From a bacterium (GTDB lineage Bacteria > Bacteroidota > Bacteroidia > Chitinophagales > Saprospiraceae): a stretch of 60,755 nt of DNA. Shown piece by piece: positions 35,448-44,274 of the stretch. Where the stretch lies: positions 1 through 60,755 of the forward strand of contig JANSXW010000018.1 in NCBI GenBank assembly GCA_024742755.1. The letters are read 5' to 3'. How positions within the stretch are numbered: position 1 is the first letter of the stretch; each line of letters starts with the position of its first letter. The translations under genes and the position numbers were made by a program. Below the pieces are notes generated by a model. The model was given only the letters and a program-made list of their open reading frames with translations, had not been told where the DNA came from and did not search any database.

Positions 35448-35613
35448 AAGTTTTGGTTTTAAAAGGCCGGGCACCCACTTTTGGGCCGCTCCACCTTGTA
35501 TCATAATTTCGTAGACAATGGGCTGCTGAATATTAATTCAGAAGCGGGCGTTAAAATCGAAATTTTATTACAAATCGCCAAACAGTTATGCCCTCATATC
35601 GCTTCCGATAGGA

Positions 35614-35641
35614 TTTGGTAGCTTTATTTATTTTATTTTTG
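35614..35641 (+). promoter_or_regulatory. -33/-7 promoter of the exonuclease gene
   Basis: TTTG (35614-35617) and TATTTTTG (35634-35641) match the Bacteroidota -33 and -7 elements with 16 bp between, slightly short. The box ends 18 bp before the ATG at 35660, which argues against the earlier TTG start at 35615. Confidence 0.45.
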
Positions 35642-35659
35642 TCAAAAACCGCATCTCCT

Positions 35660-36412
35660 ATGCCTGATATAGCCAACATTCTTTTCCTCGATATCGAGAC
35701 CGTCTCCGGCAAGCCTAATTTCGATGGCCTCAATGATGACCTCAAAGCGCTCTGGACCATCAAAGCCAATCAGCTGGCGCGCGGGCAGACTGAGCCGCTC
35801 ACGGAAGAAGAGGTCGCTGAAGCCTATACTGAAAAGGCCGGCATTTTTGCGGAGTTTGGGAAAATCGTTTGCATCTCGGTTGGCGTCGTCCACCGTGACA
35901 AAGCTGAAAAGCGCCTAAAAATCAGGCTCAAGTCCTTTGCCAGCGAAAATGAAGCGGAACTCCTTCAGGGTTTCTCACAGATGGTCTTCAAGTATTACAA
36001 CGACCCCAATAAATTTGGCTTTTGCGGGCACAACGCCAAGGAGTTTGACATTCCCTACATCTGCCGCCGCCTCATCATCAACCGTATGCCCCTGCCTGCC
36101 CCTTTTGACTTATCGGGCAAAAAGCCCTGGGAAACCAAGCACATCATCGACACGATGGACATGTGGTCGTTCGGCGACCGCAAAAACTTCACCTCCCTGA
36201 AATTGCTGGCAGCCATACTGGGCTTCCCTTCCCCCAAAGACGACATCGATGGCTCACAGGTGGGCCGGGTGTACTGGGAAGACAAGGACCTGCGTCGTAT
36301 TTCCTTTTACTGTGAGAAGGATGTCCTGGCAACTACTCAGCTCTACCTCCGCTATAAGCTTATGCCGCTGCTGGAAGAAGATCAGGTCGTGCACGTGGAC
36401 GGGGAGGATTGA
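35660..36412 (+). CDS. Predicted 3'-5' exonuclease (PolB-exonuclease-like)
   Basis: 250 aa, cytosolic. It matches the stand-alone DnaQ-like family related to the PolB exonuclease domain: Exo I FLDIETV (D11, E13), Exo II CGHNAKEFDIPYICRR, and Exo III near YCEKDVLATTQLY with the conserved Asp. It should degrade single-stranded DNA or RNA from the 3' end using two metal ions. The start at 35660 is chosen because the family begins with this strand and a promoter box lies just upstream. A retropepsin-like gene follows 30 bp later in the same direction, so cotranscription is likely. Confidence 0.88.
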   Translation: MPDIANILFLDIETVSGKPNFDGLNDDLKALWTIKANQLARGQTEPLTEEEVAEAYTEKAGIFAEFGKIVCISVGVVHRDKAEKRLKIRLKSFASENEAELLQGFSQMVFKYYNDPNKFGFCGHNAKEFDIPYICRRLIINRMPLPAPFDLSGKKPWETKHIIDTMDMWSFGDRKNFTSLKLLAAILGFPSPKDDIDGSQVGRVYWEDKDLRRISFYCEKDVLATTQLYLRYKLMPLLEEDQVVHVDGED

Positions 36413-36442
36413 TTGTTTTAGAAGTGTTTTGTAATTTGTGCT

Positions 36443-36862
36443 ATGGGAAAAATTTATGCAACAATAAGGCTCATTAATACCCGGGATGTTGTTATGGTCG
36501 ATGCCAAAGTGATGGACAAAGCAGCCATCAGAAGCCTTGAGCTTAGCATTCTGGTGGATAGTGGCGCGTATAACCTCGCTATTAATGAAACCATCAAAGA
36601 ACAGCTTGGCTTACCGATTATTGATGAACAAGTCTTCGAATTGGCGAATGGGCAACAGGAGAAGTATCCAATTGTAGGCCCCGTAGACATCCAATTTGAG
36701 AACCGGGCTACAACCACCAGAGCGGTCTTGCTACCTGGGGACAATGAACCCCTATTGGGCCAAATCCCCCTGAAAGATATGGATGTAGTGCTTTTACCCC
36801 GCGAGGAGAAAATGATTGTCAACCCCAAAACTCCGCTAATAGCTCGTAAGGAACTCAAGTAG
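36443..36862 (+). CDS. Retropepsin-like aspartic protease
   Basis: 139 aa, one domain, no signal peptide. It has the single catalytic motif LVDSGAYNLAI (D39-S40-G41; hydrophobic-hydrophobic-D-S/T-G), a family strand ELANGQQEKYPIVGPVDIQF and the C-terminal LLGQIPLKDMDVVL. Clan AA single-domain proteases work as homodimers. The substrate is unknown. It may be in an operon with the upstream exonuclease gene. The 3' end overlaps convergent coaD by 8 bp. Confidence 0.85.
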   Translation: MGKIYATIRLINTRDVVMVDAKVMDKAAIRSLELSILVDSGAYNLAINETIKEQLGLPIIDEQVFELANGQQEKYPIVGPVDIQFENRATTTRAVLLPGDNEPLLGQIPLKDMDVVLLPREEKMIVNPKTPLIARKELK

Positions 36863-37328
36863 ACTTAAAGCGCTCCCGCAGGGCCTCGGGCACAAATGGC
36901 GTTGCATCTCCCCCGCCAATAATGATTTCCCGTACAATTGTGGAGCTGATGTGGGAGTAGGCCGGCTGGCTGATCAGAAAAATCGTTTCTATCCCTTCCC
37001 CAACTATGTTATTCAATTGAGAAATCGTCTTTTCATAATCGAAATCTGAGGCATTCCGCAAGCCACGCAGCAGGTATCGCGCACCAATCTGCCGGGCGTA
37101 GTGTGCCGTAAGGCCGGAAAAATGCCCGACTTCCACCTTCGGCTCATCTGCGAAGACTTCCCGCAGCCACTCCAGCCTTTCCTCCAGAGAAAAAAGGTAC
37201 TTCTTCTGGCTGTTGACGCCAATAGCGACTATGATTTTATCGTAAAGCGGCAGGGCTCGCTTGATCAGGTCGACATGACCAATAGTGATGGGGTCGAAGG
37301 AACCTGGAAAAATGGCGATGTTAGACAT
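36855..37328 (-). CDS. coaD: Pantetheine-phosphate adenylyltransferase
   Basis: 157 aa from the ATG at 37328 (MSNIAIFPGSFDPITIGH), a normal length for CoaD; an upstream in-frame extension of 66 codons has no family similarity and enters a repeat region. It adenylates 4'-phosphopantetheine to dephospho-CoA. It has the nucleotidyltransferase motif FDPITIGH (TxGH variant), RGLRNASDFDYE and the C-terminal SSTIVREI. It is cytosolic and essential by family. It overlaps the end of the retropepsin-like gene by 8 bp. A long hairpin separates it from the TonB receptor gene upstream. Confidence 0.96.
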   Translation of the reverse strand: MSNIAIFPGSFDPITIGHVDLIKRALPLYDKIIVAIGVNSQKKYLFSLEERLEWLREVFADEPKVEVGHFSGLTAHYARQIGARYLLRGLRNASDFDYEKTISQLNNIVGEGIETIFLISQPAYSHISSTIVREIIIGGGDATPFVPEALRERFKST

Positions 37329-37452
37329 GTAGTTGAGCTTGGTGGCTTTTCGTGGTTGGGTACAAAAATATAAAAATCGGGCGGACTGGGTATTGGGGAT
37401 AAAGTTTTTGGTGGTTTTAAAGGAGGGGGATTGGGGTGGGCCAGCTTTGCAG

Positions 37453-37609
37453 ATCAGCGGCATCAGCGTCCTATTGCCGTGCGTGGGGAATTGGAACACT
37501 GATTGGACTGATTTGCGCAGATTCACACTGATTTCCGGGAAGGCCCTCCTGCGGGGCGGGCCTCATTGGGCAGATCAGTGTCATCAGTCAGATCAGCGCC
37601 ATCAGTGTA
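37453..37609. repeat. Long imperfect hairpin with 9-bp ATCAG repeats
   Basis: ATCAGNNNN units of 9 bp occur twice at 37453-37470 and four times in tandem at 37574-37609. The tandem forms the right arm of an imperfect inverted repeat (arms about 37496-37546 and 37558-37608; the inner pair AGGCCC/GGGCCT is exact). It begins 9 bp after the TonB-receptor stop on the minus strand and may act as its terminator. The 289-bp gap to coaD holds nothing else recognised. Confidence 0.6.
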
Positions 37610-37617
37610 CCAGCCTT

Positions 37618-39966
37618 CTATCTCCAGGAAAAATTCCAAGTCACCGAAGGGATGACCGGAAAAAGCGATACCCGGTAGGCCCGGGCAGCCGCCGTCCCCG
37701 CATTGGGGTCCGACTCAAAATCGTAGTAAATGAAAAATGGATTCTGCCGGCTGTAAGCATTATAAACCGAGAAATTCCAGCTGGACCGGAAGCGCGCTTT
37801 GGAGTCCGGTTTGGGCGTATAGGTCGCCGAGAAATCCACGCGATGGTAGTCCTGCAGGCGGGCACTGTTGCGCGGGCCGTACTCCTGCACCGGAAACTGA
37901 TCAATGAAGTACAATCGCTGTACAGGCGTGAAAGCATTTCCGGTACCGAAGATAAAAGCACCACCAAATTCCCATTTTTTATTGAGACTGTAGTTCGCCA
38001 CTACTGAAAGGTCATGCCGCCGGTCATAGATTGCTGGAAATGGGTTCCCATCGTTGATCTCCGGGAAGATGCGCTCCGTGCGGGATAAAGTATAGCCAAC
38101 CCAACCGGTAAAGCGCCCCTTCTTCTTTTGCAGGAAAAGCTCCAGCCCATAGGCCCTGCCCTGGCCAAACACGAATTCCTCCTCCAGGTCATTGGCGACA
38201 TTATCCACGTAGTTTTCCCGAAAGTCAATTTGGTTGTACAAGTCACGGTAGTAAACCTCCACGGATGCTTCATAACGGTTGTCCTGAAAATTGCGGAAAT
38301 ACCCCACCGCATATTGCACGCCGATTTGTGGCTTGATGATTTCTGAACTGGGCATCCAAATATCAGTAGGCAGCGTACTTGTGGAATTGCTGACCAGATG
38401 CAGGTACTGGTTCGCCACCGTCACACCAGCCTTCAGCGAGGACGCTGAATTGAGGTAAAAGGTAGCCGCCAGTCTGGGTTCTAACCCAACGTATGTCTTC
38501 ACCGGCTCCCCGGCAGCATACCCGGTGCTGTCCAGCTTTGAGGTGTAAGGGCCAAGCTGCGTAAAGGCAGAAACGCGAAGCCCGGTATTCAGGCGGATAC
38601 CTGATCCGATTTTAATTTCGTCTGCCAGGTAGGCCGCGCTTTCATGGGCGTAGCGGATTTCTCCTTCATTGCCAAAAACTTCCTCCCCGTTCGTTGCTGT
38701 AGCCAGGCTTGGGGTCAGCCGGTGGTAGGTGTAGTTGGCCCCGAACCGCAGATGGTGGTTAGGGTTTGGAAAGAACTCAAAGTCCACCTTGCCATTCCAG
38801 TCGCGCACGCCAGATTCCAGCCCTATCCTAAAGTCGCCCTGCCCGCCGCTAAAGCCAAAGTCATAGTCATTGTAAATGGCAGAAACATTCATAAAAAGCT
38901 TATCGCTGAACAGGTGGTTCCAGCGCAGAGTGGCCGTTGCGTTGCCGTAGGGCATATCGAAGTTGAAATCACGGGCATTGCTCCGGAACTGCAGCACATC
39001 CCTGCCGAAGTAGGTGCTGAAATACAGGCGGTCCTCATCGCTAAACCGGTAATTGGCTTTGGCATTAAGGTCGTAAAAATAATAGTTCGTCCCTGCAAAG
39101 GAAGTATTGTCAAGGAAAGGCTGTGCCAGGTCAAGGGCGTAGGTCCGCCGGGCGGAAACGATGAAGCTGCTGCGCTCCTCCACGATCGGCCCCTCGAAGG
39201 TCACCCGTGAAGCCACGAGCCCAATGCCGCCCTCCATCGCATATTCCCGGTCGTTCCCCTCCTTCATCTGAATATCGACCACCGATGAAAGGCGCCCACC
39301 GTACTGTGCAGGCATGCCTCCTTTGATCAGGGTGGTATTCTTAATAGCGTCCGCATTGAATACCGAGAAAAAACCCAGCAAATGCCCCGGATTGTAGACC
39401 ACGGCTTCATCCAGCAGGACCAGGTTTTGATCCGGCCCGCCACCACGGACATAAAACCCCGCATTCCCCTCCCCTGCCGACAGCACGCCGGGCAACAATT
39501 GAATGGTCTTCAGCACATCCACTTCGCCCATAAGCGCCGGCAGCTTTTTCACATTGTCCATCTGCAAGCCCACCGTCCCCATTTCGGTACTCTTTACGTT
39601 GGCGTCATCCGGGCGGGCTTTGACGACGACCTCCTGCAGCTCCACACTTTCTTCGGCCAACTCTATGTTCAATCGCTTAGCTTCGCTGAGGTTTACGGTT
39701 GCCACCTGCCCGGCATAGCCCACATAAGAATAGCGCAGCCGGTGCGTGCCCGCAGGTAATTCCAGAGAATAGAAACCATAGGCATTGGTAACCGTGCCCA
39801 ACCCTGCCGAATCGGTCACAGCAACTGCCGCGCCAATCAGCGTTTCACCAGTGGCCGCATCTTTCACGTAGCCGCTTAGCACGTATTTGTCCTGTGCCGC
39901 AGCAGACAAAGCGAATAAGAGAAAAACGAAAGCGAGTGCGCGTTGCACCTGCAGTGATAGGCTCAT
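37618..39966 (-). CDS. TonB-dependent receptor with CarboxypepD_reg-like domain
   Basis: 782 aa with a signal peptide ending SAAAQ (~25). Residues ~27-110 form a carboxypeptidase regulatory-like domain (YVLSGYVKDAATGETLIGAA), followed by a plug (~115-230: VEVLQEVVVKAR-like segment, VDVLKTIQLLPGVLSAGEGN, GFYVRGGGPDQNLVLLDEAV) and an outer-membrane barrel to the C-terminus. It imports a ligand across the outer membrane with TonB energy. No SusD partner, regulator or enzyme adjoins it, so the substrate is unknown. The plug keeps the usual order. It is divergent from an FAD oxidoreductase gene (125-bp gap). Confidence 0.93.
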   Translation of the reverse strand: MSLSLQVQRALAFVFLLFALSAAAQDKYVLSGYVKDAATGETLIGAAVAVTDSAGLGTVTNAYGFYSLELPAGTHRLRYSYVGYAGQVATVNLSEAKRLNIELAEESVELQEVVVKARPDDANVKSTEMGTVGLQMDNVKKLPALMGEVDVLKTIQLLPGVLSAGEGNAGFYVRGGGPDQNLVLLDEAVVYNPGHLLGFFSVFNADAIKNTTLIKGGMPAQYGGRLSSVVDIQMKEGNDREYAMEGGIGLVASRVTFEGPIVEERSSFIVSARRTYALDLAQPFLDNTSFAGTNYYFYDLNAKANYRFSDEDRLYFSTYFGRDVLQFRSNARDFNFDMPYGNATATLRWNHLFSDKLFMNVSAIYNDYDFGFSGGQGDFRIGLESGVRDWNGKVDFEFFPNPNHHLRFGANYTYHRLTPSLATATNGEEVFGNEGEIRYAHESAAYLADEIKIGSGIRLNTGLRVSAFTQLGPYTSKLDSTGYAAGEPVKTYVGLEPRLAATFYLNSASSLKAGVTVANQYLHLVSNSTSTLPTDIWMPSSEIIKPQIGVQYAVGYFRNFQDNRYEASVEVYYRDLYNQIDFRENYVDNVANDLEEEFVFGQGRAYGLELFLQKKKGRFTGWVGYTLSRTERIFPEINDGNPFPAIYDRRHDLSVVANYSLNKKWEFGGAFIFGTGNAFTPVQRLYFIDQFPVQEYGPRNSARLQDYHRVDFSATYTPKPDSKARFRSSWNFSVYNAYSRQNPFFIYYDFESDPNAGTAAARAYRVSLFPVIPSVTWNFSWR

Positions 39967-40091
39967 GCTTCAGTATTTGTACCGGTAATAACCTGTGCCT
40001 CTCAAAAATGTTGGAAAAACGCCTGCCTTTGTCTCTCCACTTGCGGCAACGATTCTGACAACCCCGCTGCTGCTTTTTTGTTAAGGAAGAT

Positions 40092-41153
40092 ATGAAACAC
40101 GCAGACTTCATCATCGTGGGGCAGGGCATTGCAGGCACCCTGTTGGCGCACTTTCTGGAGGCGGAAGGAAAATCCGTTTTTGTCATAGATCACTACCGCC
40201 CGAACGCGGCCTCTCAGGTAGCGGCTGGCATCATCAACCCCATCACAGGAAGGCGCTATGTCAAGTCCTGGCGGGTAGAGGACCTCATCCCATTTGCGAT
40301 CCGCACCTACCGGCAACTGGAGGCTCAGTTCGATATTGCGATTTTCCATGAGCGGAATATCATTCGCACCCTGTTCAATCAGGGGGAAGAAAATGACTGG
40401 CTGGCCCGCACGGGAGACCCGGCCTACACCCCTTACCTGCTCGATCAGCCCGTGCTCGACCAGTATGCCACCAAGACCGTACTCGCCTACAGCTATGGAG
40501 AAGTCACGCAGTCCGGGCAAACCGATCTCGCCCGCCTGACCGGAGCTTACCGCAAGTACCTGAAGGAAAAAGGCGCACTACTGGAGGAAAACTTCGACTA
40601 CAGTCAGCTGTCCCTGACGCCGGAGCAGGCCGCCTACAAAGATCTCATTTCAGCCCCCAAGCTCATTTTTGCGGAAGGGCACCTGGGCACTCAAAACCCT
40701 TACTTTAATTACCTCCCCTTCGGCGGAGCGAAAGGCGAAGTGCTCATCGTACGCATTCCAGAGGCCGATTTTGAGAAAATCCTGAAACACCGGGTGTTCA
40801 TTGTCCCCCTCGCAGACCCAGGGCTTTACTGGATCGGTTCCACCTACGACTGGAAATTTGACGATGACCAGCCCACTTCCCGGGGACGGGATTACCTTGA
40901 GCAAAGGCTGAAAGATGTCTTGAGCCTGCCTTTTGAGGTGGTTGAGCACCGGGCAGCCGTCCGCCCTACCGTCAAAGACCGTCGCCCCTTCCTGGGGCAG
41001 CACCCTGAATTGCCCTCCCTTGCCATCTTCAACGGGCTGGGCACCAAGGGCGCTTCTCTTGGCCCTTACTGGGCGCATCATATGGCGGCTCATCTGGTGA
41101 ATGGAAATGGATTGGATGAATCTGTAGACATTAGCCGTTTCGCAGCTCAGTAG
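40092..41153 (+). CDS. FAD-dependent oxidoreductase (DAO family)
   Basis: 353 aa, cytosolic. The N-terminal FAD-binding motif FIIVGQGIAGTLLAHFLEAEG (7-27) and the C-terminal AAVRPTVKDRRPFLGQHP with FNGLGTKGASLGPYWA match the DAO family, with some resemblance to the MnmC oxidase module. The substrate is probably an amino acid or amine but is not identifiable. It has its own region after the divergent TonB receptor gene; the glycosyltransferase gene downstream has a promoter box of its own. Confidence 0.85.
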   Translation: MKHADFIIVGQGIAGTLLAHFLEAEGKSVFVIDHYRPNAASQVAAGIINPITGRRYVKSWRVEDLIPFAIRTYRQLEAQFDIAIFHERNIIRTLFNQGEENDWLARTGDPAYTPYLLDQPVLDQYATKTVLAYSYGEVTQSGQTDLARLTGAYRKYLKEKGALLEENFDYSQLSLTPEQAAYKDLISAPKLIFAEGHLGTQNPYFNYLPFGGAKGEVLIVRIPEADFEKILKHRVFIVPLADPGLYWIGSTYDWKFDDDQPTSRGRDYLEQRLKDVLSLPFEVVEHRAAVRPTVKDRRPFLGQHPELPSLAIFNGLGTKGASLGPYWAHHMAAHLVNGNGLDESVDISRFAAQ

Positions 41154-41246
41154 CCCAAAACCTGCTGTATTTAGGCGCTTTTGTGCAGGATTGGCTTTTG
41201 CCAACAGGGGACCAATATGCCCGCCGCCCATCTAAGCAGCTTTTTT

Positions 41247-41254
41247 TACCTTTG
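41247..41254 (+). promoter_or_regulatory. TAnnTTTG (-7) promoter box
   Basis: TACCTTTG, 47 bp before the ATG of the glycosyltransferase gene, fits the -7 consensus. It lies downstream of the earlier in-frame start at 41181, supporting the later ATG at 41301. Confidence 0.45.
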
Positions 41255-41300
41255 CCTTTCCTTGGGAAATAAACAAAAAAGCGACATACAATCCACGCGA

Positions 41301-42011
41301 ATGAGCAAGACCCTGTCCATCGTCATCCCGGCCTATAATGAAGGGCCAACCATCCATTTTATACTTGATAAAGTCCGGGCCGTAGTGCTCCATGGCGGCC
41401 TTCAGAAAGAAATCATCATCGTCAACGATTGTTCCACCGATGATACAGAGGCTGCCATTCAGCGCTATCAGCAGGAGCATCCCGGTTTCAACATTCAGTA
41501 CCACAGGCACGAAGTAAACAAGGGCAAAGGAGCCGCCCTGCATACCGGCATACGGGAAGCCACCGGCGACTTCGTCATCATTCAGGATGCCGACCTGGAG
41601 TATGATCCGGAGGAGTACAATATTTTGCTCAGGCCGGTTTTGGATGGCGTAGCCGATGTCGTCTACGGCTCCCGGTTTATGGGCGGAAAGCCGCACCGCA
41701 TTTTGTTTTTCTGGCACTCCATTGGCAACAAATTCCTGACTTTCCTCTCGAATGCCATGACCAACCTAAACCTCACGGATATGGAGACCTGCTACAAGCT
41801 CTTCCGCCGGGAGACCATCCAAAGCCTGAAGCTACAGGAACAGCGCTTTGGTTTCGAGCCGGAGGTCACCGCTAAGATTGCCCGTATTCCCGGTATCCGT
41901 ATTTACGAGGTCGGTATCTCTTACTACGGCCGCACCTACGCTGAGGGCAAAAAAATCAACTGGAAGGATGGTTTTCGGGCGATTTACTGTATCCTCAAAT
42001 ACAATTTTTAA
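41301..42011 (+). CDS. Family 2 glycosyltransferase (DPM1-like)
   Basis: 236 aa from the ATG at 41301 ([18 protein letters not shown]). It is a GT-A fold enzyme with [10 protein letters not shown] near 41-50, the metal-binding DxD in [12 protein letters not shown] (D96, D98) and [12 protein letters not shown] in the acceptor half. It resembles dolichol/undecaprenyl-phosphate mannosyl- or glucosyltransferases but lacks the C-terminal membrane helices of GtrB-type proteins. The likely role is to transfer a sugar to a lipid carrier for envelope glycans; the sugar is not readable. It is convergent with the lectin-like gene (15-bp gap). Confidence 0.9.
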   Translation: MSKTLSIVIPAYNEGPTIHFILDKVRAVVLHGGLQKEIIIVNDCSTDDTEAAIQRYQQEHPGFNIQYHRHEVNKGKGAALHTGIREATGDFVIIQDADLEYDPEEYNILLRPVLDGVADVVYGSRFMGGKPHRILFFWHSIGNKFLTFLSNAMTNLNLTDMETCYKLFRRETIQSLKLQEQRFGFEPEVTAKIARIPGIRIYEVGISYYGRTYAEGKKINWKDGFRAIYCILKYNF

Positions 42012-42026
42012 GGTTGAGCATTGCAT

Positions 42027-42740
42027 TCACTTCCCCCGGTAAACTGGCCCCACCTCTTGGACCGGCAACCAGGACAAGCGGTCAAAGCACACCTCATGGT
42101 AATTGTTGTAACGGCCGGTAGCTGCGCTGACGCCCCAGTAGACGACGTCATTGCCCTGGAAAATGGCATTTTTTAAATCCACTTCCGCAGCGATGACTTC
42201 CCGGCGGTCGATTTCCACCGACAGCCGTTGTTCCTGCGGAGACCAGCGCACCGCCAGTTTGTGCTGCTGGCAATCTTCAATATTGAGAATAGGCTTGGGG
42301 CCTGCCAGGTTGTTGAAATGGCCCACTCTGCCATTGGCCATGATCGCCACATGGTCTTCCACGGGGTCCAGCAGGTGCTCATTCAGCCAGGTGTCAATCT
42401 CAATGCCAATGGAAGGGCGCAGCCCGGCAAAGCCAATGCCCTCTCCCCTCCAGCCCGTCAGATTGGCGCTGGGCGCAAAAATAAAAACCATGCCGTCCGC
42501 TCCGGATTCGTCCTTGCATCCCAGGTAAACACTAAGTTCAATAGAGAAAGGCTCGTTCAGGCTGATAGGGAGGCGGTACCAGATGGAGCCGGATGAATAG
42601 TCGCGCTCCTCGGTCAGCCGAAAGCAATCATTGTCGGTGCGGTAGGTATCCCCACTGATGGTGAAGTCGTCAATGACCGGGCGTTGCGCCATCAGGCTGA
42701 ATGTCAAGAACAATGCAGAAAACAGGGCTGGCATTTTCAT
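42027..42740 (-). CDS. Secreted L-type (legume-type) lectin-like protein
   Basis: 237 aa from the Met at 42740 (MKMPALFSALFLTFSLMAQ signal peptide); the start could also be two codons later. The mature part is a single beta-sandwich with the L-type lectin pattern: ADGMVFIFAPS, GEGIGFAGLRPSIGIEIDTW, DPVEDHVAIMANG and HKLAVRWSPQ, with Asp/Asn residues placed as in metal-binding legume lectins. It should bind glycans at the cell surface or outside. No T9SS sorting domain is present. It is downstream of a tiny membrane protein gene and the 157-aa gene, possibly in one operon, but 170 bp separate it from the former. Confidence 0.8.
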   Translation of the reverse strand: MKMPALFSALFLTFSLMAQRPVIDDFTISGDTYRTDNDCFRLTEERDYSSGSIWYRLPISLNEPFSIELSVYLGCKDESGADGMVFIFAPSANLTGWRGEGIGFAGLRPSIGIEIDTWLNEHLLDPVEDHVAIMANGRVGHFNNLAGPKPILNIEDCQQHKLAVRWSPQEQRLSVEIDRREVIAAEVDLKNAIFQGNDVVYWGVSAATGRYNNYHEVCFDRLSWLPVQEVGPVYRGK

Positions 42741-42910
42741 AGGTAAGCGATTGAAGGTCAACTGGATAAAAACCAAACGGGAATCTTGAAAAATGGTTGG
42801 CAAAAAATCCCAATTCAGTTGGCAGCTCTGTAAACGAAGAACAGGTAAGCCCCGCTGAGCTTTTAAACCCATCAGCTTGCCCAAGCGAAGCAGCCGATGC
42901 AGCAATTAAC

Positions 42911-43030
42911 TCAAAAACGCCTCCGGTCTCTTTGGTTCCGGCGCTTGCGTTTGCCTGCATTCATGAGCACCAGCCAGATGACCAGCATCAACGCGATAGG
43001 CAAGAGGTACCCGGTAAGTAAATCCTGCAT
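42911..43030 (-). CDS. 39-aa single-pass membrane protein
   Basis: A short frame read directly from the sequence: MQDLLTGYLLPIALMLVIWL continues into VLMNAGKRKRRNQRDRRRF and stops. One hydrophobic helix (~4-24) is followed by a strongly basic tail, the usual layout of small bacterial membrane proteins (positive-inside, N-out). The ATG lies 3 bp after the stop of the 157-aa gene, so translational coupling is likely. No family is recognised. Coding evidence rests on position and composition only. Confidence 0.5.
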   Translation of the reverse strand: MQDLLTGYLLPIALMLVIWLVLMNAGKRKRRNQRDRRRF

Positions 43031-43033
43031 GGC

Positions 43034-43507
43034 TTAAGGGTTGGGCGTCTGAACAGACAATTGAGCCTTCAGTTCAGCCAGCTCCGACCGCCTCTCAGCG
43101 GGCATCAAAACGGAAAGCTTGATGTACTGGCCGGGCCGTTGCTGTACCCGGAAGTAGTGTAACTGCCCGTTTTCCTCATACAGTACCTCAAACTGATCTT
43201 TACCGAATTTTTCTTCAACGATATTCAGGTCAGGGTTTTCCCGCAGGTAGTCCTCAAAGTTCATGTAGTAAATATCTTCAAGGCTCCAGTTCTCTGCATT
43301 GGCATAACCCGCTATCTCAATTTTCGTTTGCCCTTGATCGGCAACGAATAGCGCAGGTTCGCCGGCAGCCCCCTTTGCAGTCAGCATGGAGAAACGCCCG
43401 GGGTATTCCAGGCAAAACCCAAAATCGGTATTGCAGTACTGTTCAGACTGTGCGCAGCCGAAACCCGCCCAAAACAGTAAAGCCAGAGAAATGATATTTG
43501 CTTTCAT
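43034..43507 (-). CDS. Secreted protein of unknown function
   Basis: 157 aa with a signal peptide (IISLALLFWAGFGCAQ). There is a Cys before the predicted cleavage region, but the lipobox is poor. The mature part has a compact alpha/beta look with a Cys pair (YCNTDFGFCLEYPGRF) and repeated charged strands (EEKFGKDQFEVLYEENGQLHY). I do not recognise the family. It is followed after 3 bp by a 39-aa membrane protein gene and then the lectin-like gene. Confidence 0.75.
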   Translation of the reverse strand: MKANIISLALLFWAGFGCAQSEQYCNTDFGFCLEYPGRFSMLTAKGAAGEPALFVADQGQTKIEIAGYANAENWSLEDIYYMNFEDYLRENPDLNIVEEKFGKDQFEVLYEENGQLHYFRVQQRPGQYIKLSVLMPAERRSELAELKAQLSVQTPNP

Positions 43508-43557
43508 AATGGATAATTTATAGCCTATAAGTTAACCCGATTCCGGTGAGAAACCAA

Positions 43558-43908
43558 TTACTTTTCTTTTTCCTGCACGGTAAACTGCCCTACAAACAGG
43601 TTGAAGATAGCCATCACGATCGCAAAAAAGATGGCCCAAATCCAGCCATCGACGTAAAAGCCGTCCAGCATCCAGTCTACCAACAGTACCATAGCGCCAT
43701 TGATCACCAGCAGGAAAAGCCCGAGGGTCAGAATGGTAATGGGCAGGGTAAGCAGGGTCAGAACCGGCTTGACAAAAAAGTTAACTATACCGAGCAGCAG
43801 CGCTACAAGCACAGCAGTCAGGTAGCCATCGATACTAACGCCTGAAAGGATTTCAGCACACAGATAGACTAAAAATCCATTGATGAGAAGGGAAAGGAGT
43901 AACCGCAT
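43558..43908 (-). CDS. YvlD/phage-holin-like membrane protein
   Basis: 116 aa with four predicted membrane helices. It matches the phage holin family 4 superfamily (YvlD-like): LLLGIVNFFVKPVLTLLTLP and the ILTLGLFLLVINGAMVLLV repeat pattern. Despite the name, such proteins in Bacteroidota are chromosomal and not prophage holins; no phage genes surround it. The function is unknown. It lies 50 bp upstream of the 157-aa gene in the same direction. Confidence 0.85.
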   Translation of the reverse strand: MRLLLSLLINGFLVYLCAEILSGVSIDGYLTAVLVALLLGIVNFFVKPVLTLLTLPITILTLGLFLLVINGAMVLLVDWMLDGFYVDGWIWAIFFAIVMAIFNLFVGQFTVQEKEK

Positions 43909-44274
43909 GATTTTTGTTTTGTTTTATAATTCAGGAACATTACGCCCCTATGGATGTTTGATAAGTAGAGATATTGAGACACAACTGCACATTTTTTTCA
44001 TCACCAAATATTCATCCTCTCAATATTCTTTCTAATCCCACCTCACCAATTAGAGTTTGTTGCCCAAATAGCAGCAAATTTTACGAGTTTAAATTTATCA
44101 TACAAACCGACGTTAAGAGCGTTTTGGAATGCTGGCACAGCATTTCCTAAAACACACATGTCTTATTTTCGTCAATCTTCCACACCATCGCAAAGATTTT
44201 TGGACAATTTTTCGAATTCTATCTACAACTGTCCTACCTTCATTGATTAAATATCATCAGACAAAACGAATTAT
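43909..44274. other. 366-bp AT-rich intergenic region
   Basis: It holds the promoters for the divergent YvlD-like and desaturase genes, but no exact TAnnTTTG box was found. A 9-bp inverted repeat ATATTGAGA (43971-43979) / TCTCAATAT (44018-44026) is visible. No gene is supported here. Confidence 0.5.

Noticed and set aside
37574..37609. CRISPR-like array
   Set aside because: The units are only 9 bp, directly adjoining and without spacers, and no cas genes are present.
43558..43908. Prophage signal from a holin-like protein
   Set aside because: It belongs to the chromosomal YvlD-like group and no lysin, capsid, integrase or attachment-site pattern is nearby.
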